This document shows positions 43,747 to 53,200 of a stretch of 55,674 nt of DNA, in pieces. Each line of letters begins with the position of its first letter. Positions within the stretch are counted from its first letter, which is position 1. This DNA comes from Bacteroidales bacterium (GTDB taxonomy: Bacteria; Bacteroidota; Bacteroidia; Bacteroidales; F082): the NCBI GenBank assembly GCA_017645275.1, contig JAGCPH010000018.1, positions 1 through 55,674 on the forward strand. Direction: 5' to 3'. Below the pieces are notes generated by a model. It was given only the letters and a program-made list of their open reading frames with translations. It was not told the origin of the DNA and did no database searches. A program made the translations under genes and the position numbers.

Positions 43747-44475
43747 TTAATAAGTAACTGCTTCGAGGAAGAGGGCGTGGGCGGGCATGGAGGTGCCGGC
43801 GGAGCAGCGGTCTTTTTGTTCGATTATGCGGCGGAAACCGTCGAGGGTGAGTTTACCCTTCCCCACTTCGAGGAGCGTGCCGACGATGGCACGGACCATG
43901 TTACGTAAAAAACGGTCGGCTTTGATATGGAAGACGAGCAAGCCGTTCTGTTCGAACCAGTAAGCCTCCATTATTTTACAGTTATTGGTCTTGACTTGGG
44001 TATGAAGCTTCGAGAAGCTTGTAAAGTCTTGATAATCAAAGAGAAGCTTTGCTGCTTCGTTCATTTTTTCTACATCGAGAGGTCCGTAAATATAGAGGGC
44101 GTCGTCGGTGTGGAACGGATTTTTGGTGCGGGTGACGTAATAATGGTATGTGCGTGACTTTGCGTCGAAGCGGGCATGGAGATATGGGTCGACCTGCCAG
44201 CAGCGGTAGACCACAATATCATCGGGCAGAAACATATTCAGTTGATTTACAAATGTTTGCAAATCATTGATAGGCTCCGATTCGAAGTGTGCGTAGAAGT
44301 TGCGTGCGTTGACACCAGTGTCGGTACGGCCGCATCCTGTGACGGAGATATCCTGTTTCAGTTTGAGGCTGATACATTTTTCGAGCACCTCCTGAACGGA
44401 GATGTCGCCCGGTTGGATTTGCCAGCCGTGATAAGCTTTTCCGTTGTATGCCAGATGTAAGAAATACCTGTTCAT
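43747..44475 (-). CDS. truA: tRNA pseudouridine synthase A
   Basis: A 242-aa enzyme that modifies U38-40 in the tRNA anticodon stem. It has RYFLHLAYNGKAYHGWQIQP at the N-terminus, the catalytic Asp in GCGRTDTGVNARN, and RFLRNMVRAIVGTLLEVGKG near the end. ATG 44475 is preferred to a GTG at 44490 because the promoter lies very close to the latter. It is divergent from aat. Confidence 0.96.
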   Translation of the reverse strand: MNRYFLHLAYNGKAYHGWQIQPGDISVQEVLEKCISLKLKQDISVTGCGRTDTGVNARNFYAHFESEPINDLQTFVNQLNMFLPDDIVVYRCWQVDPYLHARFDAKSRTYHYYVTRTKNPFHTDDALYIYGPLDVEKMNEAAKLLFDYQDFTSFSKLHTQVKTNNCKIMEAYWFEQNGLLVFHIKADRFLRNMVRAIVGTLLEVGKGKLTLDGFRRIIEQKDRCSAGTSMPAHALFLEAVTY

Positions 44476-44492
44476 TGCAAATTTTCGCACTG

Positions 44493-44500
44493 CAAAATTA
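44493..44500 (-). promoter_or_regulatory. -7 box TAATTTTG for truA
   Basis: The minus strand TAATTTTG lies 17 nt upstream of the ATG at 44475. Confidence 0.65.
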
Positions 44501-44541
44501 AAAAATTTGCCAAAACGCTTGCATAATTGAAAAATTATTTT

Positions 44542-44549
44542 TATCTTTG
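44542..44549 (+). promoter_or_regulatory. -7 box TATCTTTG for aat
   Basis: TATCTTTG lies 32 nt upstream of the ATG at 44582. Confidence 0.65.
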
Positions 44550-44581
44550 TGGTGAATTTTAACCTCTAAAATCGTAAAGCC

Positions 44582-45334
44582 ATGCCAGTATACATGTTAA
44601 AAGACGAGGTTTATGATTTTCCGCCGGTAAGTCAGTCGACCAAAGACGGATTGCTTGCGATTGGCGGAGATTTGTCACCCGAGAGGCTGCTCGTCGCCTA
44701 CTCATCGGGGATATTTCCATGGTACAGTGAAGGTGAGCCTATCTTATGGTGGGCGCTCGACCCTAGGATGGTGTTGAGACCTGAAGACATCAAGGTAACG
44801 AAGTCGTTGTGGAAGACGATAGAGTCGAACAAATACTCATGTTCGTTTGACGCTGATTTTGAGGGAGTTATACGCGCGTGTGCCACCATGCCACGCACCG
44901 ACGACCAAGCCGAGGAAGAAGAAGACCAGGATGAGCCGAGTCCGTGGATCAGCGAAGAGATGATTGCGGCTTATTGCGACTTGAATGACTTAGGCATAGC
45001 ACATTCCGTGGAGGTTTACCAAGAGAACGAGCTCGTGGGCGGGCTCTATGGAGTGTCGGTGGGCAAGGTTTTTTGTGCCGAATCGATGTTCCACACCAAG
45101 ACCGACGCATCGAAGGTGGCTCTATATAACCTTTGCCAGTTTTTGACACGAAACGGCATAGAACTCATTGACGCTCAGCAGGAAACAGCGCACATGAAAC
45201 GCATGGGAGCGGCTCCGATAACACGCAGGGAGTTCATGAAGAAGCTGAAAAAACTTGTACACGGCCAGGAGACGCTGGTCGGGAACTGGGGAGATGGAAC
45301 AGCGGAGTTGAGGAAATTGACAATTGATAATTGA
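44582..45334 (+). CDS. aat: Leucyl/phenylalanyl-tRNA-protein transferase
   Basis: A 250-aa N-end-rule enzyme that adds Leu or Phe to proteins starting with Arg or Lys, marking them for ClpS/ClpAP. Signatures: LLAIGGDLSPERLLVAYSSG, IFPWYSEGEPILWWALDPRM, GGLYGVSVGKVFCAESMFH. An acidic insert (DDQAEEEEDQDEPSP, near 103-119) is longer than I recall for the family. The last residues (LTIDN) and stop lie at the edge of a 14-bp tandem repeat. Confidence 0.95.
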   Translation: MPVYMLKDEVYDFPPVSQSTKDGLLAIGGDLSPERLLVAYSSGIFPWYSEGEPILWWALDPRMVLRPEDIKVTKSLWKTIESNKYSCSFDADFEGVIRACATMPRTDDQAEEEEDQDEPSPWISEEMIAAYCDLNDLGIAHSVEVYQENELVGGLYGVSVGKVFCAESMFHTKTDASKVALYNLCQFLTRNGIELIDAQQETAHMKRMGAAPITRREFMKKLKKLVHGQETLVGNWGDGTAELRKLTIDN

Positions 45335-45361
45335 CAATTGATAATTGACAATTGATAATTG
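45316..45361 (+). repeat. 14-bp tandem repeat between aat and kdsA
   Basis: Three units of CAATTGATAATTGA (45321-45361) with a preceding partial unit. It forms the aat stop codon and fills the whole gap to kdsA. Confidence 0.85.
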
Positions 45362-46177
45362 TTATAGGGCTTCCTTAATTTTTACGAGTTTTTCAAGAAG
45401 ACCTTCCACTAAATCGAGGCGGAGCATATTGGCGCCGTCGGATTTGGCTTGGGCCGGGTTTGGATGAGTCTCCATGAAGAGGCCGTCGGAACCCACAGCA
45501 ATAGCTGCTTTTGAGATGAGCTCGATAAGCTCAGGCTTACCGCCAGTGACACCCGCTGTCTGGTTAGGCTGCTGCAACGAATGTGTACAATCCATGATGA
45601 CAGGCACATTGTTCTTCTGCATGTCGTAGATGTTGCGGTAATCGACGACGAGATCCTGATAGCCGAAGAAATTACCCCTATCAGTCAGCATAATAGACTG
45701 ATTGCCAGACTGTTGCACCTTCTCGACAGCGAAACGCATCGAGTCGCCGGAGAGGAACTGACCTTTTTTGATGTTGACAGTCTTGCCTGTTTTTGCGGCA
45801 GCGACAAGCAAATCCGTCTGACGACACAAGAAAGCCGGAATTTGGAGAATATCCACGTATTCGGCGGCCATAGCAGCCTCTTCGCAAGAATGGATATCGG
45901 TGACGACGGGCACGTTGAACTGCTTCGAGATGTTCTTCAAGACATTGAGGGCACGCTCATCCCCTATCCCCTGAAACGAGTCGAGACGCGAGCGGTTTGC
46001 CTTACGGTACGAACCTTTGAAAACAAATGGAATATCAAGGCTTTTTGTGATTTTGACAAGATGCTCGGCGATTTTGAATGGCGACTCCTCATCCTCGATG
46101 ACACACGGTCCGGCAAGGAGGAAGAAGCGGTTGGGCTTCAATGATTTCAGGAACGGATAATTGCTTAAAGTTATCAT
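45362..46177 (-). CDS. kdsA: 3-deoxy-8-phosphooctulonate (KDO-8-P) synthase
   Basis: A 271-aa enzyme joining PEP and arabinose-5-phosphate for lipopolysaccharide Kdo. Signatures: FLLAGPCVIEDEESPF, FKGSYRKANRSRLDSFQG, VVTDIHSCEEAAMAAEYVD, and the C-terminal DGLFMETHPNPAQAKSDGAN. ATG 46177 gives the usual length; an upstream start would pass through the promoter. It is divergent from the TIGR02757-type gene. Confidence 0.96.
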   Translation of the reverse strand: MITLSNYPFLKSLKPNRFFLLAGPCVIEDEESPFKIAEHLVKITKSLDIPFVFKGSYRKANRSRLDSFQGIGDERALNVLKNISKQFNVPVVTDIHSCEEAAMAAEYVDILQIPAFLCRQTDLLVAAAKTGKTVNIKKGQFLSGDSMRFAVEKVQQSGNQSIMLTDRGNFFGYQDLVVDYRNIYDMQKNNVPVIMDCTHSLQQPNQTAGVTGGKPELIELISKAAIAVGSDGLFMETHPNPAQAKSDGANMLRLDLVEGLLEKLVKIKEAL

Positions 46178-46193
46178 CAGAAATAATTTTTTG

Positions 46194-46201
46194 CAAAGAT
46201 A
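46194..46201 (-). promoter_or_regulatory. -7 box TATCTTTG for kdsA
   Basis: The minus strand TATCTTTG lies 16 nt from the ATG at 46177. Confidence 0.65.
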
Positions 46202-46213
46202 GGTGTTTTTTTG

Positions 46214-46221
46214 TAATTTTG
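46214..46221 (+). promoter_or_regulatory. -7 box TAATTTTG for the TIGR02757-type gene
   Basis: TAATTTTG ends 14 nt before the ATG at 46236; the two divergent -7 boxes are only 12 nt apart. Confidence 0.65.
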
Positions 46222-46235
46222 CGAAAAAATTTGTC

Positions 46236-47009
46236 ATGGACGATTTGAAAGGCTATTTGGACGAGTTGGTGGCGAAGAACAACACCGAGGCTTTTATCAA
46301 GGACGACCCCGTGCAGTTTCCGCACAGATACAGCGACAAGCGCGACATTGAGATTGTGTCGTTTCTGGTGGCGACGATAGCGTGGGGCAATAGAAAGATG
46401 ATTCTGAACAATGCCAACAAAATGCTGGAGATGATGGGCAAATCGCCATACGACTATGTTATGTCGGGAGGTTGGGAGAAGATTGATGAAGCTAAGTGCG
46501 TGCATAGGACTTTCTTTGGGAGGGATTTGAAGTATTATTGTAGGGGAATGAAAGCATTGTATGAGGTTCCTCACTGCGTTCGGAATGACAACAACAACTT
46601 TTTGGAGGACATTTTCGTTAAAGATGGCAACCATGATGTGTGGAGGGGGATACAGAATTTCAGGGATTTGATGGAAGAGGCGAATGGTGGGACGAGCAAG
46701 CATATCTCGAATCCGTGTTGTGGGGAGCCTAAGAAAGGCAGTGCTTGCAAGAGGCTGCACATGGCGTTGAGGTGGCTTGTGAGAAACGACGGCATTGTTG
46801 ATTTAGGAATATGGAACCGATTGAAACCCAGCGACTTGATGATACCTTTGGATGTGCATGTGGCGAGAGTCTCGAGAGATTTGGGACTGATTGACAGGAA
46901 GAGCAACGACAGGCAGACGGTGGAGCTTCTGACCGAAAAGCTAAGGGAATTCGATAAAGAAGACCCGGTGAAGTATGATTTTGCGCTGTTTGGGGTAGAA
47001 CTCATGTAG
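46236..47009 (+). CDS. TIGR02757 family protein
   Basis: A 257-aa protein of a Bacteroidetes family annotated TIGR02757, function unknown. Supporting blocks: DDPVQFPHRYSDKRDIEIVS, ATIAWGNRKMILNNANKML, ALRWLVRNDGIVDLGIW, and DLMIPLDVHVARVSRDLGL, which resembles the HhH-type DNA glycosylase fold. Residues 110-118 (EVPHCVRND) are encoded by the dispersed repeat inserted in frame, followed by an Asn run. A start at 46203 is rejected because the promoter lies inside it. Confidence 0.85.
   Translation: MDDLKGYLDELVAKNNTEAFIKDDPVQFPHRYSDKRDIEIVSFLVATIAWGNRKMILNNANKMLEMMGKSPYDYVMSGGWEKIDEAKCVHRTFFGRDLKYYCRGMKALYEVPHCVRNDNNNFLEDIFVKDGNHDVWRGIQNFRDLMEEANGGTSKHISNPCCGEPKKGSACKRLHMALRWLVRNDGIVDLGIWNRLKPSDLMIPLDVHVARVSRDLGLIDRKSNDRQTVELLTEKLREFDKEDPVKYDFALFGVELM
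46563..46590 (+). repeat. Dispersed repeat copy 8, in frame inside the TIGR02757-type gene
   Basis: GAGGTTCCTCACTGCGTTCG then GAATGACA, translated EVPHCVRND, same reading frame as the copy in GH97. Confidence 0.85.
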
Positions 47010-47012
47010 CCC

Positions 47013-47145
47013 AAATTGTTGATAACTTTTATATTTTTATGAGTTATCAACAATTTGTTGATAAGTATTTTACACCTTATTCATTTTAATTAGTATTTTT
47101 GTAAGTTGAAGTTAAGGCAACTTAGAAATAGTATTTTGTTGATAA
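47013..47145. repeat. Cluster of four TTATCAACA boxes and a 14-bp inverted repeat
   Basis: TGTTGATAA at 47017-47025, TTATCAACA at 47044-47052, TGTTGATAA at 47056-47064 and 47137-47145. The first two are parts of 14-bp perfect arms AAATTGTTGATAAC and GTTATCAACAATTT with a 16-nt AT loop. The word is one mismatch from the DnaA box TTATCCACA. Confidence 0.75.
47094..47101 (+). promoter_or_regulatory. -7 box TATTTTTG for the giant T9SS gene
   Basis: TATTTTTG lies 115 nt before the ATG at 47217, inside the TTATCAACA cluster. Confidence 0.55.
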
Positions 47146-47216
47146 TCACAGGATTAGTAGGATTTTTGGAATTGAAAGATAAATAAAATAAGATAAAAAC
47201 AAAAAATTTTAGTACA

Positions 47217-50200
47217 ATGAAACGTATCTTTACATTGATGATCACAGCAGTTATGCTGATGATTACAAGCCTCGCCTGGGGACAGACGAGAGAAGAGGTG
47301 GTAGCATACACCTTGGACGGCACCATAACAGGGGGCTCATCAGGTTATGCAACAGAAAGTGAAATCACCCAGAACAATCTCACATGGAAAGTCATGGCTA
47401 ACACCACAATGAATCCATGGCGTATAGGCGGTAAGAATATTACCGATGAGGATCGTCCTGTTTATTCAACGGGTACATTGTCTGACAACATCACAAAAAT
47501 TGTTGTCACTCACGGTGCTGCAAGTAGCATTACAGTAAACTCAATGACACTTGTGGTTTCATCGAATGCTGATTTCAGCAATCCCACAAGCACATTGACT
47601 GGAGATTTCGAGGCAAATACGACAACTACATTCAACAGACCAGCAGCAACTGACTGGACTAATAAGTATTACAAGATCATATACAATGTTTCAGTGTCAG
47701 GTAATACCAACAGATTCATACAGTTCAATTCAGCTGTGTTTTACAAAGAGAGTGGTGGTCAGCAGACTGTGGCGACACCGACATTCTCTCCAGCTGCAGG
47801 CACATACAATGAAGCCCAGAATGTGACGATAAGCTGCACAACAGCAGGTGCGACCATTTATTACACAACAAACGGCGACACGCCAACAACATCAAGTTTA
47901 GTCTACTCCACTCCTATCGCTATCAGCACAACCACAACAGTGAAGGCTATGGCAGTTAAGACAGGAATGGACAACAGTTCGGTGGCAACAGCGACATACA
48001 CCATTCAGCAAATACCGACAATCACGACAATTGCTGGTTTGTGGGAGTTTGCCGCTACAGCTGGCAGCAGCACCCCAAGTCAGCCAAACGCCAATGTGAC
48101 ATTCAACGACTGGTATGTGACTGGTGTGAAGAGCTCTCAGGTATGCGTTTCAGACGGTCAATATGGTTTTGTGATTTACCAGTCAAGTCACGGTTTTGTG
48201 GCAGGCGACAAGCTGAGCGGTACTGTGGCATGTAAAGTTTTGATGTATCAGAACCATTATGCTGAAGTAATGGGTGTCAAGGCCAGCGACCTCACTGTCG
48301 TATCAGGACAAGAGATGCCTGTATTGACAACAACCATTGCCGCATTGGAAGTCAGAAACTACGGAACAGCCATCGACCTCGGCACATGCTCATATAACGG
48401 AATCAAGTTCTATGATGCGGCTGGCGACTCAATAGCTCTGTACAACAACTTCAACGTCAATCCAAACCCGATCAATTCATTGGTAGCAGGCAAGCAATAC
48501 AATGTAAAAGGTGTTTCGATCATCTATTGGCAAAGCAACAACCAGACTCAGCAGATTGCCCCACGCAGCGCTGACGACTTCGAGGAAGTTGTAGGACCTA
48601 CAGAGCAGGTGGCCACACCTACTTTCACACCTGTTGAAGGCACTTACACCGAGGCACAGGATGTAACAATCTCAACAACGACTGAAGGCGCAACCATCTA
48701 CTACACTTTGGATGGAACAACACCTACCACAAACAGTTCTGTTTATTCAACAGCTATCACTATCAGCGAGACAACGACAGTGAAGGCATTTGCTGTGAAA
48801 GCCGACATGATTGACAGTGAGGTTGCTACAGCGGAATATACAATCAATATTGTGCCTCCAACCCCAACAGAGACATCATACAAGTTGATCACCAATGCCA
48901 ACGCACTTATTTCGGGCGACAAATATATTATCGTCGGTATTAAAGGCGAGACATACAAGGCTTTAGGAAAACAAAGCACTAACAACAGACCGGCAGTCAC
49001 CGTGACACCATCAAACGATACAATAACAGTGACACCTGCTTCAGCAGCGGGCGAAGATGCCGTTTACGAACTCACATTGGGTCAGGAAGGCAATTATTGG
49101 ACATTGTATGACGCAGCAAACGAAGGTTATTTGTATGCCGCAAGTTCATCAGCTAACCATTTGAAGGTTCAAGCCGAAAACGATGCCAACGGACAGTGGA
49201 CCATTGAGATCGCATCGAGCGGTGTGGCCACCATCAAGGCACAGGGCACCAACACACGCAACTGGTTAAGACTCAACAGCAGCGGTTCACCATTCTCATG
49301 CTATGCATCAGGTCAGGCGGATGTATATCTGTACAAAGCTGGCGACGTTCCGACACCTCCTGCACCTTCATATTATAATGTAAGTGTAGCTCAAGGTATC
49401 ACCAACGGTACTGTGACTGTCAACCCGACAACGGCATTGGAAGGCGACACCATCACAGTAACAGCCACACCAGCACTAGGCTATGAGTTGGCAATGTTAA
49501 CATACACATACGGTCAGACCACAAACAACATAGACCAGACCACGATGAAGTTCCTCATGCCGGCATCTGATGTCACAGTCAATGCCACATTCACCGAGAT
49601 GGACGCTGTTGCAACTCCTACATTCACACCGGCAGCAGGTTTATACATCAGCGCACAGACAGTCACATTGGAATGTGCCACTGAAGGAGCAACAATTTAC
49701 TACACCACCGACGGCACAGAACCTACGACATCAAGTACTGTTTATGCCGAGCCATTCACTGTAAGCATGACTACAACTGTCAAGGCATTTGCAGCTAAGG
49801 AAGGCATGAACAACAGTGCGGTTGCTACGGCAGAATACACCATCATCGAGGTGATGACAATTGCATCAGCAAGAGCTTTGGCTGTCAACGAGTACGCATT
49901 GGTACAAGGTATTGTGACATTCATCGACGGCAGAAATATTTACGTACAAGACGCGACAGCAGGTATTGATTTATTCCTTAACAGTAATACAGTGCCAACG
50001 ACATTAGCCATCGGCGACATGGTGAAAGCATATGGTAAAGTTGCTGTTTACAACGGTCTTGTCGAGCTTTCGAGCATAAACGGAGGCAACGAGAACCAGT
50101 TCCTCGTCTTGTCGAGCGGCAACCCACTCCCATTGGCAGTGAAGACCATAGCTGAGATTTTGGAAGACGCAGCAGGCGACAACATGTTGCAGTCGACACG

Positions 50201-53200
50201 CGTTCAGATTGTCGACGCTATCTGCGGAACCATCAACACTGCAAACAACACACCTATCACACAAGGTGAAAGCACATTGAACATTTACAAGATGCCAGTC
50301 GTAACAGGTCTTATGGAAGGCGACATCATGACTGTTATCGGTGTCATCGGATGCCATAACGCTCCACAACTCCGCGTCAACAGCGCAGACGACGTCACAT
50401 TCACACATCCGGCAGGCATCACCGTCAATCCGACAGCATTGTCAGGATTCAACTACGTGTATGAAGAAGGTCCGTCGACAGTTAAGACTTTCAACATCAG
50501 CGCAATAAGCCTTGGTGCTCCTACATACATTTACGCATCTGAGAACTACGAGATCTCATCATTCCCAGGCGAGAGTTTCTATCCTGAGAGTTTGATTACC
50601 ATCAACACCTACACTGGAGTGTACAACTACACCATCAAGGTGAGACTCAAAGCAGGTCTTGAAATTGGCGAATACAACGAATACATCACTATTTGCGAGG
50701 AAGAGCTCGACACTATGTACATTGCTTTAAGCGGAAATGTGACAAGCACTCCGCCTCAGCCACAGGGCGACTACACACGCGTGAGCGACCTCTCACAACT
50801 GACAAGCGGCTCGAAAGTCATCTTCGCTGCACGTTTCGATGAAAACGCAGACCAATATTATGCAATGACAGCACAGGCCTCTGGCAAGCCTGAAGGCGTG
50901 TTGTTCACAAGTATTCCTGACAACAACGGCGAGACATTGCCAGCTGAGATCACTGATGCAGAAGACACATTCTACTGGACAGTGGAAGTCGACGGTGCCA
51001 ACTACACCTTCACCAATGCCAATGGCGACGTGCTTGGCTATAACAGCAGCACCAACTTCGCGACAGGCGGCGACAACACTGCATGGACCATCACATTCCA
51101 GACTTCTGAAGCCACCGCAATGGTTCCTGAATACAGTGCATTTGTGATCAACAACGTGAACACACCTGTGAGAGCGTTCGCTTTGAACAGCAACCACAAC
51201 TACGGTGCGTACCACACACAAAATATGGCAGCAGACAACTACAACTTCTTTATCGATATGTTCGCCACAACAGGCGGCGGCACTCTGACATGCGCCACTC
51301 CGACATTCACGCCAGAAGCTGGCACATACTATGAGGCACAGACAGTCACTATCGCATGCGCCACAGCAGATGCTACTATTTACTACACATTAGACGGCAC
51401 CGAGCCAGATGAGAACAGCGCAGTTTACAGCGAGCCTATCGCAGTAGCTGAAAGCATGACCATCAAGGCAATTGCTATGAAAGAAGGCTATGAAAACAGC
51501 AACGTTGCGACAGCGGAATACACTATTATATTAGGTGCTGTCACCATCTTCGAGCAAGACTGGGAAGGCGACATGAACGGCTGGACATTTGTCACTGTTG
51601 AAGGCGGCAAGCCATGGGCTATCGGTCAAAACAGCGGTAACCACTACGCTTATGCCAACGGCTACAACGGCGGCGTCAACGAGCAGTGGTGCATCTCCCC
51701 TGCTTTCAGCCTTGACATTTACAGCAATGTGAGCTTGAACTTCAGAAACGCAAAGAACTACACAGGTCCTGACATGGAGCTGTTCTTCTCGAACGATTAC
51801 GATGGCGCAGACCCGACAGCGGCAACATGGGTAGCTCTTGAGTTCGTCAAATCGACAGGTTCATACGCATGGACTGAGTCTGGCAATATAGACCTTGCCA
51901 ACTTCACTGGCGATGAGTGCTACATCGGATTCAAGTACACCTCAACAGAGACCGAGGCGGCAGCATGGGAAATCGATGACGTGACACTCATGGGATTCAC
52001 GACAGATCCATATCTGACAGTGACACCTAATGCTTTGTCAGGCTTCACCTATATCGTTGGAAACGGTCCATCACAGGTACAGACATTCACTGTTTCAGGC
52101 GGCAACTTGCCTCCAGCGCCAGGCGGATCTACTGGTGGTATTACTATCACATGCAGCAACACCCATTATGAATTCTCACTCGACGGAGAAGTATTCTGGC
52201 CTTATACTATTGCCATCCAAGCTACTGGAACCCTTGAACCCACTACACTTTATGTAAGACTCGAGGCAGGTTTGTATGTCGGTCAGTGGGACGGCGTTGT
52301 CACCTTTGAGGACGGTGGTTTAGAAGTGACTGCAACCGTAAGCGGCACTGTGGCAGAAGAACCTATTCCTGGTGGCGACTGGAACCGCATCCTCTCACTC
52401 GCTGATCTTGAAGACGGCGACCAGGTCATCATCGCATCACGTTACGACGCCACAATTGGCGACGGCTACTATGCAATGACTGCAGGCGTTTCAGGCAAAC
52501 CTGACGGCGTGTTGTTCACATCAGTCAACGATGGCGGTGTTGAGAAATTGCCAACGGAGATTGCTGACGATGCCGACACATATCTGTGGAACGTGACATT
52601 GAACGGCGATGTTATCACATTGACAAATGCGGCTGGCGACATGCTCGGATACAGCAGCAGCACCAACTTCGCAGCCAACACAAGCACCGATTGGAACATC
52701 GCACTCGAGACATCAGAGGAAGGTGCTTTGATACCTAACTACACAGGATTCGTAATCACCAATGCCGAGACAACCAATAGAGGTGTCGCAAAGAACGCAT
52801 CGAACAAGTTTGGAGCTTACGCTACAAGCAACATCAGCAATCCTGACTACAACTTCTATCTCGACCTGTTCGTGTATGGCGGCTCGGTGACACCGACAGT
52901 GGCAACACCAGTATTCAGCATACCTTCAGGCACATACTACGAGACCATCGAGGTTGAAATCACATGCGCAACCGAAGGTGCGACAATCTATTACACCACC
53001 GACGGCAGCGACCCGACAGCTGAGTCAGAGATTTATGCAGAGCCAATCGTTGTGGAAAGCGACATGACCATCAAGGCCATCGCAATGATGGAAGGATACG
53101 ACAACAGCGCCATTGCGACAGCAAGCTACGTCATCATGGGTGATGTTGACATCATCTTGAGCCAAGACTGGGAAGGCGAAATGGACGGCTGGACATTCGT

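Noticed and set aside
45316-45361. Short CRISPR-like or origin iteron array
   Set aside because: Only three adjacent 14-bp units without spacers; it is a simple tandem repeat.
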